Below, one piece after another: positions 1 through 11,025 of a DNA stretch of 64,000 bases. The position numbers and the translations under genes are program-made. Location of the stretch: NCBI GenBank assembly GCA_024516035.1, contig CM044964.1, positions 17,365,084 to 17,429,083 of the forward strand, given 5' to 3'. The notes beneath the pieces were generated by a model that worked only from the letters and a program-made list of their open reading frames with translations, ran no database searches and was not told the DNA's origin. The DNA is from Bactericera cockerelli. Its lineage: Eukaryota > Arthropoda > Insecta > Hemiptera > Triozidae. Each line of letters begins with the position of its first letter. Position 1 is the first letter of the stretch.

Positions 1-192
1 TACCTTCTCTCTTCTCTCCCTTTACAATTCAATATTTCGTTACATAATATCGTTACATAATATCGTTACATAATATCGTTACATAATATCGTTACATAAT
101 TTCGTTACATAATTTCGTTACATAATATCGTTACATAATATCGTTACATAATATCGTTACATAATTTCGTTACATAATTTCGTCACATAATT
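1..192 (-). repeat. 13-bp satellite array (TTATGTAACGATA family), inverted copy
   Basis: About a dozen copies of a 13-bp unit (cgttacataatat, some with ttt for tat) run without a break. The array ends at about 192 in a unique-looking flank (193-229) containing the words gccagagcaaagacatg. Both the array and its two flanks recur in reverse complement at 52483-53440, so the element has a defined left flank, array and right flank. No coding potential is seen. Confidence 0.93.
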
Positions 193-229
193 TTGGTTAT
201 GTGCCAGAGCAAAGACATGAAAATGTCAA

Positions 230-1560
230 ATATTAATTTATTAATAGATCCCACGATGTGTTTGTGACTTTTAGTATGGGATGTAGACCACCAAAGGAAT
301 AATTCCTCAAAAGGCTGTAAATACTTTATAACTATGTGCTGCTCAAGATGTGAAACATTTCATTGAGGGAATTGTAATGAATACATGACAGACTTCATGG
401 GACCTTGTTTCTAATACTAACAAATTAAAACTAATAAAACCCTCCATCCGTGAGTGGTTTTCTAGACACAGGAACACTCGTATGGAAAAGGTCATTTTAA
501 CACGTTTGAGAATCGGCCATACAAGGCTGTTTTAATACAAGTTTAAAGTGCCTAATTTGAAAAAAAAAAGCTCCTTCAGAGAGACTTCCTTAATTGGTTC
601 TTTCCTTGGGCTAATATTCCCCATTGTTTTTGTCTAGTGTTAATATTTCTCTTCGTCTGTATCACTCCAAGTTTTCCTAGCGTTCCTAAGTGTTTATGGG
701 GTTTTTGTATTAAGTTTTATGTTAACATTATTCATATTTATCCCTCCGCCCGTCTTTTGTAATCTTTTATTAATTTCTTTTTTGGCTGTGGAATATTTTT
801 ATTTGTCTGTTGACTTTGCTTATTGTTTATTCAGTACAATAGAAGTTTCTTCTTCCCATTTTTGTTAGAGCTAGCAATTATGTTACTGGATGACTTGGTA
901 TTATTATTTAGTGAGTTTGAATTATTTTAACCGTGTTTTTTCATTTCTTCTTTTCTCATCAATTTGTTTTTTCGAATTTTTTTTTTTTTTTTTTTTTTTT
1001 TTCCTGAATAGTTGTTATTGAGCTCGATATTTTGTGTTTCTTTGAAAACTTATTGCTTATTGTTCCTTGCATTCTTATTTTCTCTGTTTTGTCCTCTGGC
1101 TCTCTTTAGTTTCCAGGGTTCATTTTTCTTTTCAGTTCTGGATTTCATTTTCCGTCGTACCTTCAGTAATCCTTGTACTTCATCTTTGTCTCAATGTCCA
1201 TCCCATCATTTTTCATTTTTTAACCCCTTTTATTACATTTTCTCTACTCTATTTGTCCCATTTCTATTTGCTTTTTATTGATGTTTATAAGAATAAGAAA
1301 GAAAAATTATTTGTTTTACCTTTTCTGTTCAATCCTCATTCACCAACAACAAACACCTATACTATACAAGTATACATAGGTATAAATACATTAAAGTTAA
1401 AAAGAAACCTCATAATATGTGTTGTACAAGCCTAAAGAAAGTTTTAGAATTTTGTAGAGAAAAATACACGAATAATATAATTTCACATCTAGCCTCTAGG
1501 TTGTTTTGCCAACACAGAAATTACATTTTTAACATACTTATACAAAAAAAAAGGAATTTT
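230..1560. other. AT-rich intergenic DNA, no gene seen
   Basis: The stretch is AT-rich with a T-run at about 978-1002 and scattered poly-T words. Short open frames exist on the + strand, but they are phenylalanine/leucine/serine-rich translations of pyrimidine-rich DNA without recognisable domains. I see no splice-bounded exon, RNA gene or repeat boundary. Confidence 0.6.
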
Positions 1561-1944
1561 AATTACAAAAATGTGAGAAAAAAAGAAGAGAGGAAAACAA
1601 AGAAAGCTGGATTACAGAGAGAGGAAAATTTAGAGACGGAGAATAATTTAGATAGAAAGAGAGAGAGAGAGAGGAAGGAGATAGTAGAAATATGTGGCAC
1701 TGCGTAGGCTGCAGAGCTTTAGGATTTAGCAACCATGTGTGAGAAAGTGGAGATGAGGACCGAGGGAATAGATGGTCTGGCAAGGGAGGAGAAAAGAAGA
1801 AGGAGGTAAAATAAACAAGCTTTGGGAGTGTATATAATGAAAGAAAGAAAATGAGAAAGGATATGGGAAGATCTATTTGGAATAATTAGATAGAGAAGAC
1901 AAGAAAGAAAATAGAAGAGGCGATAGAAGAGTATTCGTACTAAG

Positions 1945-2062
1945 ACTCATAAGTCCTATTATTGTAGCAGTATAAACAAAGTCAAAATCCCATATGTAAG
2001 AAAAACTTGTCATATGTATGTCGGATTGATTTCGAACATGTAATCCATAGATTACCAGACAG
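1945..2062 (-). repeat. Degenerate F3 SINE fragment
   Basis: The order of words tattgtagcagta, aaaatccca, aacttgtcat and tttcgaac matches the minus-strand F3 SINE consensus seen at 12830-13027 and 16711-16907. Many substitutions and the loss of the A-box half show it is an old fragment. Confidence 0.6.
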
Positions 2063-2409
2063 ACGCCTTGGCTACTGGGACAGAAAAGATAGGATAGTAA
2101 GTTAATAAATGGTGACAAAAAGAGATTGGAAATAATGAGTAAGAGGAACACACAAATAGGGAGAGGAGAGAGATTGTTTTCGATGAGTCTTTCACAGCCT
2201 TTTTATTTTGTAACCATAAAACAGGAGCTACTGTAGACGCTTGTGGTCTGCGTTGTAGCTTGCCCACCCCGTAGTATGCTTCTCCTCTGATGGGCGAGAA
2301 GTGACACAATACTTCCCATTTAGGTGCTGAGTCAACACGAGCGCACCGGAAGGTATCCCTTACAAACAATTGTATACAAATTAAGAATTCAATTTTTTGT
2401 CGGCACTAC

Positions 2410-2475
2410 TTGGCACGGGGGATCGAACCCGGGACCTTCCACATGGTAAGTGAGTGCTTAACCACTGAGCTAGAT
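2410..2475 (-). repeat. tRNA-derived sequence (SINE head or tRNA pseudogene)
   Basis: Read on the minus strand this has an A-box-like TAGCTCAGTGG and a B-box GGGTTCGATCC at tRNA spacing. The acceptor stem does not pair well, so a functional tRNA is unlikely. It is best taken as the Pol III head of a SINE lying in the purine tract. Confidence 0.6.
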
Positions 2476-2686
2476 ATAATGAAATAATAGGGCGTCAGAA
2501 AGAAGGAGAGAATGAGTGAAAGAAAAGTATTAGAAACACAAGAAGTACGAATGGAGAAAACATGGGAGGCATAATAAGATAATAAGTTGACAGAAATTTA
2601 TGAGCAAAGAGGAAAGCAGATGGAGAGAGAGATATAATTAGAGGGTAGAAGGAGAAGAGAAGAGAAAGAGGAGGAAACGTGGCATT

Positions 2687-2740
2687 GTTGGCATAATGGG
2701 ACTTCCTGTCTTAGGCTGACAGTCTCAATAAAGCACTACT
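2687..2740 (+). repeat. 54-bp dispersed repeat, copy 1
   Basis: The segment beginning gttggcataatgggact and ending aataaagcactact recurs almost unchanged at 12111-12164. The shared word cataatgggact also occurs in F3 SINE tails, so this may be the 3' end of a related SINE. Confidence 0.7.
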
Positions 2741-4390
2741 AACTTAGTTACTTTGTGGTGTGGAAACAAAAATAGAGAGAGGGTGAGAGATGGTAGGAAG
2801 ATATGAAAAAGGAGAGGAAAGAAGGGAAGAGAGATAGTAGGAGGAAATGGAGAATCAGGAGATGTGATGAGAAGGGGTCTGTACGATGTGTACATATTGC
2901 TTGCTTAGTTATTTTGTGGTGTGAAAACAATGATAGGAAAAAGGGGGAAGACAGCGTAAAGGCAATGATAGAAAGAGATAAAAGGAAAGGAGACAAGTTG
3001 GAACAGAAGGAAATTTTAGGAGAAGAAATAAAGAGACCAAGAGAAAGGAAAAGAGAGCCTTTGCGATTTTTAAGACTTAGTTACTACGAGTATGTGGTGT
3101 AAAAACAATGCAAGAATGAGAGACGAGGTAAGATAAATTGGGAGAGAATGAGGCAGAGGTAAGGAGAGGTTGAGAAGAAAGGGTTTACTGCAGCAATAAA
3201 GCTACTTATGTGAGACTTGTTACAGTGTGGAAAAGTTAAGACTGTAAGGTACAGACATAGAGAGGACATGCTGCCCAGTAAAAGAAAGAGATAGGCAAAG
3301 AAGAGAGATAGAGAGGACAAGTTGCCTGGTGAAGGATAGGGGTGGAAAGAGAGGAGATAATAAGGATGAAGATAAAGAAAGAAAGGAGAGAGGGAGAAGA
3401 AGTTGTGTGGTGAAGGACAGGGGTGGAAGAGGATGAGGATGAAGATAAAGAAAGAAAGGAGAGAGAGAGAGAGAGATAGAGAGGTTTATGACTTGCATGA
3501 TGAAGGTTGAAAGAATATGTGAGAGAAAATTTCGAGGGAGTGTCAGAGATGGGAAGTTTTTTTCTAAAAAATAAAGAACATACGGAACGGAGAAATTAAA
3601 GAGAGAGGGAGAGGAGATAACTCCAATATGAGTGAAAGATATAGATATATAGAGAAAGGAGTTTTCTTAGAGAGAGATAATATAACATTAGAATGAACAA
3701 GAGAGAGGAGTGATCAAAAACAGGGGGGAGAAGAATAATGATAAGAGAGCAAAGAAGAGAACAGAATGATAGAGGGTGAGAGATCAGAGGTAGGTTGAAA
3801 TTAGACTCACAAGAATATACAATACAGAGAGAGAAAGAGGAGAGAGGAGAGAGAAAAAAAGAAAATATAGGCGAAAAATTTTGAGGAAAGGAAAGAGGAA
3901 AAGGGACTGCTGAGAGAGAGAGAGAGAGAGAAAGAAAAAGAAAACCCACATGTAAAGCAAAGAGAATGTTGCAGGGAGAAAGAATGAAGAAATTGAAGAG
4001 AGCTAGTGGATAAAATAGGATGGAGGAGAGAAAGAGAGAAACATGAAGGGAGGGAAATAGGTGAACCGACAGAGGGAGGGATAGATAGAGAGAGGGAGAG
4101 ATAGAGAGAGAGAGACTCCTGGGTACTATCAATCAATCACTTCGTGCGGATAGAAGGCTTCAATATAAAAGCACTCTCAAATCTCAAACTAGGGAACAAA
4201 AAATAGTTCTCTCATTTTTCTCTTTTCCTAGAATATTACGTTCAGTGCTGTCTAGTTATATTTTGTGTGATGAGAGAAAATGCTACGTTAGACAGTGTAT
4301 ATCAGCGAAAACAAAACATATCTTGCTGGAGGACATACCAGACATGTCAGACTTTATAACAAAAAATCCTTCAACCTTAACGGAGTTGGC

Positions 4391-4525
4391 GTTAGGAAGG
4401 TCATCCAGAAAAAATAAAGAAGAAATTAGGATTGTCAGAACTAAATAAACTCACCCATCAGGAAAAAATTGACCAATACCGACCCTAGGTAGTTTGAGTA
4501 AAGACAAGTTGAAAAAAGAACACGA
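4391..4525 (+). repeat. Dispersed 3'-tail repeat (gttaggaaggtcatccag ... tagtttgagtaaagac), copy 1
   Basis: This shares ordered words (gttaggaagg, catccag, aaaa, accgaccctaggtagtttg, aaagacaa) with 37345-37445, 43300-43430 and 55588-55700. The CATCCAGCCGTAAAA-type core is common at 3' ends of insect non-LTR or SINE elements. That assignment is from general knowledge; the repeat itself is seen directly. Confidence 0.6.
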
Positions 4526-4603
4526 TAAATAATATTTAAGATTATCAAAGAGCTACCCAACATGAATAACTAAAGTAAGGGATTTAGAAGCCGGCACAAA
4601 AAT

Positions 4604-4675
4604 TTCCCATGCCGGGAATCGAACCCGGGCCTTCTGGGTGAAAGCCAGATATCCTAGCCACTAGACCACATGGGA
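4604..4675 (-). tRNA. tRNA-Glu (anticodon UUC)
   Basis: The 72-nt gene reads 5' to 3' on the minus strand from 4675 to 4604. The 7-bp acceptor stem TCCCATG/CATGGGA pairs perfectly with an A discriminator. The anticodon loop CTTTCAC carries TTC at 4640-4642. The D region GGTCTAGTGGCTAGGAT is the A box and the T arm contains GGTTCGATTCC, the B box. An ATTTTT run immediately downstream is a Pol III terminator. No intron is present. Intact pairing and terminator separate it from the many tRNA-like SINE heads in the window. It is the clearest functional non-coding gene here and would decode GAA codons. Confidence 0.95.
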
Positions 4676-5540
4676 GGATGAGAAAGTGAGCGAAATTTAC
4701 TTTATATAAAACATGCGCCAGACTCAGATATTACACAATGTTGGATTATGGAATGCCACACTCTTGTCTTCTCAAGGTGATGTTGACGGTAGGTAAGTTA
4801 CGGAGACCGGGAGAAGTCAGTAGTTATTGACTAAAGGAGAGGTCACTATAGTGTAGATATGGAGGAATAAGTCATGCATACCTACCTCGTAATTCCTAAT
4901 AACAGCCTGCTAACCAATATGGCTACCGTAATACTGGTAAAAATAGGTATATTTTTTTTGTTCCAGCTCTTCAAAATGGCCGATTTTATCTGACAAGTTC
5001 ATGATATTAACTCATTTCTCCATGTATAGACTTGTAGAACAAATTCTACTAATACTGTTTCTATCATACCAATGACGTCATCAGTTATAGCTGTGACGTC
5101 ACCCTTCGTATGACGTAGCCTCAGCAGCTGTTCATTGCGAAAATTACCTTTATACAAATAATGCAAAACAGCAATTCAATCATTTCCAGACTATTTTCCG
5201 CGGGAAAATTCGTATAATTTGAAAGAACGAGTTTTGCATGTTATGTAACTTTTAGAGTTAGTTGGTAAGCCATGGGTATTGTGAACAATGTTGTTATTAC
5301 AATTATAAGTATCAAAATAATTATGCAAGTTAATTTTTCATCTCTATTTCCCCTATAGGAGCGGGAGTCACGGGAACTATTGTTTTCTAATTAATTTTCT
5401 TCAAATCGACATCGTCAAGTAATATTCCACAGTGGGTAATATTGTGTTCATCTGTTGTATTTTGGCCTGACAACCACACAATTACAATTTCATCTGTATT
5501 CATTGAAGTCACTCATTCAGCAATAATTTTGTTACGACAG
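4676..5540. other. Unique-looking intergenic DNA with CRE-like sites
   Basis: This is one of the few stretches with neither GA/CT tracts nor recognisable repeats. No exon with acceptor, donor and open frame could be supported. The notable content is the paired CRE-like sites annotated separately. Confidence 0.55.
5073..5116. promoter_or_regulatory. Two CRE palindromes plus a half-site cluster
   Basis: The full palindrome TGACGTCA occurs at 5073-5080 and again at 5094-5101, 21 bp apart (two helical turns), followed by the half-like TGACGTAG at about 5111. CREB/ATF-type bZIP proteins bind TGACGTCA. Two exact 8-mers so close together are unlikely by chance, but no transcription unit could be placed next to them, so function is inferred. 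Confidence 0.4.
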
Positions 5541-5544
5541 AGAA

Positions 5545-6420
5545 GGTGTTGTTTCTCTCTCTCTCTCTCCCTCTTTCCAATATCATTTTTTCCCTCCTAT
5601 ATTTCACACCATCGCCTCCCATCCTCTACTGAGGCTGTGTATCCTTCACTCCTGTATATTGTATAAACAAGGGAGAGATTGAAAATTACGCTCCTAAATA
5701 AACAGTAATTTTCCAATAATAATGTCCTGTTCATGTACCTACCTCCCTATATCTCTCTCCCTCCCCATTCTCTTCCTACCCATTCATCTATCACTTTCAC
5801 TTTGTTTACTCATCCCTTCTTTATGTCCCCTCTTCTATTCTCTCTATTTGCCCCTTCCTTTCTAACTCATCTCCATCTCTCTCTCTCTCACTCTCTCTCT
5901 CCCTCGTCTCTCTTTATCCCTTCCTTTTTCTTCCTCACATTTCTTCAACTTCCTCCGTCTGATTCTCTCTTTCTCCCCAACGATCCATCTCTTTCTATCT
6001 CCATTACTCCTCTTTCTGAACATTCTATATTTCTCACGCTGATCAACAAACGATCAAATTTTGTGGAATGTTCCGAGATTGGAGGTGAATGCAAGATAGG
6101 GAAGGGGGATTGGAGGACCCTAGGGGGGGGGAGATATAATGGGAGGGAGGGAGAAGGGCCTTTTGAGGATAGCAGGAATGGAGATAAAATCACTCTTTTT
6201 TTACCTCCCATCAGTAAATTTCCAATTTCATTAGATTCACCAACGAAGCTTGTTTACTGTGTTTTCGTGTGTGGCTGATGGTATTTATTGCGTGAGATTG
6301 GAGGAGAAGGAGGAAAAAGAAGAGGGAAATGAAAAGGAGGATATAGAGGAGGAAGGGAAAGAGTGGAGAAACGGAGGTGTTGTTTAGAAGGTAGACAAAA
6401 AGTTAGTGTGAGAATTTTGA
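5545..6420. repeat. CT-rich then GA-rich low-complexity tract
   Basis: Pyrimidine-rich runs from about 5545 to 6040 give way to G/A-rich sequence including a run of eight G at 6123-6130. Open frames here are Ser/Pro/Leu-rich on + and complementary on -, with no domain. Nothing else is visible. Confidence 0.75.
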
Positions 6421-6715
6421 TTAGAATGGTGCGTTGGCGGGTGTTGTTGATTTCATTTACTTTATGTTCAATATTGGCTGTCCTGTGATGATGGAGGTCA
6501 CTCGTCAGTCAGTGACAAAATCCGTGGGAGAAAAATAGAGAAAAAAATGTTTTCGGAGCCGGGTTCCCTGAAACATAATACGGTGGCTCGGGCAGCTCAA
6601 AACTTTGGACTTTATCTCTTCTACTTGTGTAATACGCTGGCGCACCTTTCAGACAAACAAAAATATAGTATTATAGGTATACATAGTTTGTGAGGTTTAA
6701 GTTAGGACTAGACCA
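6421..6715. other. Intergenic DNA, nothing recognised
   Basis: Mixed composition with no tRNA-like box pair, TIR or credible open frame. Confidence 0.5.
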
Positions 6716-6847
6716 ACCTCCGTGGCTCTGTGGGAAAGAGCATTGGTTACTGACCCGGAGGTTGCGGGTTCGAATACAGGCCGGAGCTGAAAATTCTGAC
6801 CGAGTTTTACGTTTCTGGAATGACATGGATGTAAAGGTAGAATTACC
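6716..6847 (+). repeat. F1 tRNA-derived SINE, copy 1 (3' end interrupted)
   Basis: A tRNA-like head (cctccgtggctctgtggga ... gcgggttcgaatac) is followed by the body words ccgtttctggaatg-like and gacatggatgtaaaggta, shared with the copy at 54578-54745. The tail stops at the TTAA target of the small piggyBac-like MITE at 6852-6968, which inserted into or at the end of this SINE. Confidence 0.8.
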
Positions 6848-6851
6848 TTAA

Positions 6852-6968
6852 CACTTAGACGACCGGCATGGTTTTTCGTGAATTCTCTTGTGGGACCGGC
6901 GATGTTTAGGCTATTCACAGGCGTAGTACATGCGTGTACCACCGGTGGTACACCCGGTCGTCTACGTG
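6852..6968. mobile_element. 117-bp piggyBac-like MITE with TTAA duplications
   Basis: The element is bounded by TTAA at 6848-6851 and 6969-6972. Its termini are inverted: CACTTAGACGACCGG at the left and the complement of CCGGTCGTCTACGTG at the right. The interior contains the perfect 20-bp palindrome GTGTACCACCGGTGGTACAC. TTAA target duplication is the hallmark of the piggyBac superfamily. The element is far too short to encode a transposase, so it would be non-autonomous. Its termini resemble the larger MITE at 55849-56064. Confidence 0.85.
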
Positions 6969-6972
6969 TTAA

Positions 6973-8510
6973 TATAAAATAAAGCTAGGACTAGAGAAAA
7001 ATAATATGCTTACAAAAAATATAAACGAGAGAGTTGCCGAATACACAACCATGGAAAAAGGACACTTCCAAAAAAGAAAAAAGAACATTCTCCGAGAAAA
7101 ACGAGGAATGCGAGGTACAATGAACTTTGGGTTCAGAGAAGACGTGTAAAATTCCAACTGGCCAACCGGCCGGCCTTTGCTTCACGGGTGATTGCAAAGG
7201 GCATTCACACGTGACTACAGCTGCCAATCCTCACATACCTGACGTGAGCGATCAAAATCAATTGATTGGGGAGGCTGAATACCGACCCTGTCAGACAACA
7301 TGACGGAAGAAGAGATGCAGGAAAAGAAAAGAAAAGGGCAAGAGAAGGAAAATGAAGAAGAAATATAGGGGGAAAAGGTACTGGATTACAGAAGGGGAGA
7401 GGAATATTGACTGAGTTGGAGGTAGTGAGATAAAAACAATAAAGGTTCTAAGGGAAAGATAGAGTAGGAGACACAAGAAGAAAGTTGGTATTCCGAGAAA
7501 TGTAGAAGACGAGAGAGAGGGAGGAATGAGAGAGGAAAGTCGAAAGAGGGAGACGAAGAAGGGACAAATAGAGAGGGATTAAAAACACAGAAAGAAATTC
7601 TCTGAGGCAAGAGAACGCGGTATATTTACAGAGGGAGGGATTTTGCGTGAGGGAAGTAAGGTGGGAATTTTAGTGAAAGACAGGAAGGGAAGAACATTAA
7701 TAACATTAAGGGAGTGACGGGGCAACGTGTGTGTTTAATATTGTTAACAGAATGATGTGCTGATTAACTGGGGAACCTCCCCTCCCGCTTCTCCAGTGAG
7801 GGAATTTTGTTTGGATACAAAACTAATTAATTCCCACCCGTGGTTTTTTTCCCACACATTATTGATACCGTCCGTGCAGGCTGTTCCGCGTTGCAGGAGA
7901 GGAACTGGTATGGATAAGCGTTGATTGCTGCTATTCTGGACGTGAGATTCTGAAGACGGGATCCCACTGAGTGCAACATTATGTTTCCTAGCGAAGCGAT
8001 ACGCAACGTTTTATGCTCCACTTTTCCTTTAAAATCAAATGATTTCGGAATTCCATTGACTGAAACATTGCTTTGCAACAGTCTGCAACACTCCAAATCG
8101 ATCATGAAAATGCTGCGTTCTGTCAGATCTCGGCCTTACTACACAACGTAATCGATAGCTCTGTAGTAGGGCGTTACCAAGCAAAAGATTCCGGTTTCAC
8201 AATCAGAGTCAGCATTCAAGACAGTGGTAATAGTCGGCCACTACGAGGACCCTGGCCTACACCCTCGACCCCAGACCCTGGTACCTACAGCTTGATATAG
8301 ACAAATTTCGGGACTCCGTTGAGGCCGCTTACATTCAATAACATGGTTAGATTATTTTACGAGGTACTAGCTCTACCCCAGGGTCCAGGGTATAAGCCTC
8401 CCTTGTGTCCGCGCACTTATGCATTGTAAGTATGTATTGGATAATATTATTTGTTTGGAATCAAAGTATTTTGAAAATGATATCTTTCGATAATTTTATG
8501 TTTATTCACA
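6973..8510. other. Mixed intergenic DNA with GA tract (7290-7720)
   Basis: 6973-7290 and 7740-8330 are of balanced composition; 7290-7720 is GA-rich. The balanced part 7827-8300 has short open frames on both strands (92 aa on -, 75 aa on +) with no recognisable domain and no clear splice borders. I do not call a gene. Confidence 0.5.
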
Positions 8511-8516
8511 ACCCAA

Positions 8517-8715
8517 GTGAAGGTAGCCAAGTGGTTGACGCGCTAGTCTAGTAATCCAGTTGGTTCGAATCCCACCCAGTGCATGCATTTTTCGTCAATA
8601 ATTTGAGTTTGTGACCACATAATAGTAAGACTCTGAGGGATTAGGCGGTAGGAAATGCTTTGAGCATTAACATCACCTGTAGGTTCCCTTTAACTAAAGA
8701 GTATTATTATTATAA
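8517..8715 (+). repeat. F2 tRNA-derived SINE, copy 1
   Basis: Head: aagtggttgacgcgctagtct then ggttcgaatcccacccagtgca. Body: ttgagtttgtgaccac, actctgaggg, ggaaatgctttgagcattaac, actaaagagt, ending in a short (ATT)n tail. The same order occurs at five other places in the window. The anticodon-side bases between the boxes are partly deleted relative to the other copies. Confidence 0.9.
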
Positions 8716-10610
8716 GTAACAAGTACCTACATGTAAATGCGTAACGAAATGAGAAATACATTAATTTAAATTAGAGTAAAAATGATGGAAGAACAATGAG
8801 TGGGTAGTTAAAAATACGCTCTCTCACATACTCCTTCTACCAAATCTTCCATTTAATCTCTCTCTTGCTCTGCCTTAAGTTGATGTTTGCACCCTGGGAG
8901 GCTGTGGTCAAAGAGGAGAAGAAAAGTGGAGGAGGGAAAGGAGAAGAAATCTGGAGATGGAGAAGGAGGAGAAACAACATTCTCAGAAACATGGAAAAAC
9001 TTTTAAAGAAGAATAAAAGAAGAAGAACAAAAATGAGAGTAGAATGTTGGAATAGGAAAATAAGGGTTTATTCATATAAAAAAGATTGAGTAAGAGAGAG
9101 AAAGAGAGAGAGAGAGAGAGACCACAAGAACAGTATGTATACCCTAAAACACACATCACACTCACTCAAAAAACATAGGTACATATACAGATTATACAGT
9201 ATAGACACACTGAACAAACACATACACTTTAGTCTTGAAATCCCAAACTATGCCAAAGGTTACGTATCTTCATTGCTAGCCTAGTAAGCTCCGAAGAGAC
9301 TAAACTCTATACACAAGGGAAAATGAAATTAACTAATCCTACCTAATGAATATGTACTATCTGTCGTCGGATTGAATAATATATCAAAATAATGTCAATA
9401 AAGATAGAGAAAGAAAGAGCTCAGTTGGAGAGGTAGAGAAAAATGAAAAATCAAGATATACCTAGGTGTGAAAAACTTGCCGTGACTATACAACAAAAAC
9501 GAGCTCATATCGTAATTAAGTGATGAAAAAATAGTGAATCTAAAAAAATTGGTCTTTAAATTCAATTGAATCATTCATTACTTAAGTAGGATTCTAATTA
9601 GATACATATTATTTAAAGTCAATACAATTGACAATAGATTTTTACTTCCAATATTAAAATACTTATTACAAATTTGAAGTACCTATAGTGTTTTTTTTTC
9701 AATTGCTTATTCTTCAAAAGTCATCCATAGTGGTATTTAGAAACAGGGCAACAAAGGCTTGTTTTTTGTCAGAATTGTTTTTGATCATGGCTTTGTGTTT
9801 TATTTTTGTGTAGATATGTTTTTTTTTTTTTCTTCAAATACCTCCACAAAAAATGTAATCTCTCTACACTTGCCACCCAGAGTAGGGCTACAGAATCCAA
9901 CATATGTATAAATCTTGTCCACAAATCGAAAACAAAATGGCGACAAAGTAGAAAGCTGCAGAAAAAAAAAGTTAACTTTCAGATCCTGGTCAATAGAATG
10001 CCACCTTTCAGTTGCAAAAAAAAAAGTTTATACAGTATCTCCTCTCCCTCTGAATCTATGTCTCTTTCTCTCTCTCTCTTTCTCTCTCTCTCTCTCACTC
10101 CCGTTTTACCCTTTAAAAAAGTGGTGATAAATTTTAGAATTTTCAAAAGTTTCTGAATTGAAAACTTGCAAACTCGGGGTGGAAGAAGAAAAAGTAGCGG
10201 AAATCCCTGTTTTTTATTCGCCTCGAGCAAAAAAAAGGAAATCTTTCAAGATGAGTTTTTTCGCTATTATAATTATTACTATGATTTTTTCCCTCTCAAT
10301 CTTCATCTCATTCTCCTCTTCTATCGCGACGTCTTACACACTAAACAGTTAGTTCTCTTAAAATTAGGGAATACGGGGTTATTGCGTTTATCTATGTTTT
10401 CAGCCGTTCATAAGATACGGGGGGTGATTTAGGGACAGGGACACCCTGTATATGACTCAAGGGATTGGAATTTTTTTTTCTTATATCCAGGTTTCAAAGC
10501 AGGTTTCAAGGCAGGTTCGAATGTACATTTTGTGGATCCTATTCATATCCAGTCAAATGAAACAAAAATATGACTGTGTGCTGTATTGAAAACACTACTA
10601 ATTGTATGTT
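8716..10610. other. AT-rich DNA with GA microsatellite, no gene seen
   Basis: 8890-9120 is GA-rich, ending in a GAGA run (9093-9120). The remainder is AT-rich with poly-T and a short CT run (10060-10098). Several 60-116 aa open frames are low-complexity and unsupported by splice sites or domains. Confidence 0.6.
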
Positions 10611-10623
10611 CATGCAGGACCAA

Positions 10624-10857
10624 GTCACTGGTTGTCAAGTGGTTAACGCGCTAGTCTGGTAATCCAGGTAGCGTAGGGATCCGTTGGTTCGAATCACACC
10701 TAGTGCATCAATTTTTCCTCATTAATTTGAGTTTGTGATCAATGATCAATTTATCACATAATAATAAGATTCTGATTGTTAGGTGGTAGAAAATGCTTTG
10801 AGCAAGTAACCTCTCCTGGTGGATAGTGGTGGATTCCACCAAAGAGTATTATTATTA
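10624..10857 (+). repeat. F2 tRNA-derived SINE, copy 2
   Basis: A near-complete copy: head with aagtggttaacgcgctagtctggtaatcc in order, B-box ggttcgaatcacacc, body, actaaagagt-type end (caaagagt here) and (ATT)n tail. Its A/T tail received the TA-flanked MITE at 10858-11025. Confidence 0.92.
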
Positions 10858-11025
10858 GGTCAACTGTCGTTAAGTTGGCCCAGCCCACAAAAAAGTCAAA
10901 TATCTCGAGAACGGTATGGGTACAAACGAAAATTCCAACAGTACAATCCGGTACAAACAAAGTACAAACGATTGCACTAAGAAAAACATGAAAATTCCAA
11001 CTGGGCTGGGCCAACTTAATTGACC
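10858..11025. mobile_element. 168-bp TIR MITE with TA target duplication
   Basis: The ends are inverted repeats: GGTCAACTGTCGTTAAGTTG at the left, and at the right the complement of GGTCAATTAAGTTGGCCC. TA dinucleotides flank both sides (10856-10857 and 11026-11027). TA duplication suits a Tc1/mariner-type or related transposase in trans. There is no coding capacity. It sits exactly in the tail of an F2 SINE. Confidence 0.8.

Larger units (their letters stand above)
1570..4115. repeat. Long purine-rich (GA) low-complexity tract
   Basis: About 2.5 kb of the + strand is dominated by A and G, with GAGA runs (for example 1661-1675, 3916-3932, 4083-4112). Both strands therefore carry long stop-poor frames that translate to Ser/Leu/Phe-rich or Lys/Glu/Arg-rich strings. 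These are compositional artefacts, not genes. Degenerate SINE pieces are embedded at 1945-2062, 2410-2475 and 2687-2740. Confidence 0.85.

Noticed and set aside
1..192. The 13-bp array as a CRISPR array
   Set aside because: Units are contiguous with no unique spacers, in a eukaryotic context.
4245..4448. 67-aa frame before the tRNA-Glu gene
   Set aside because: Its C-terminal part overlaps a dispersed 3'-tail repeat found at four places, so coding is unlikely.
7827..8300. Gene candidate in balanced-composition DNA
   Set aside because: Short frames on both strands, no domain, no convincing acceptor/donor pair.
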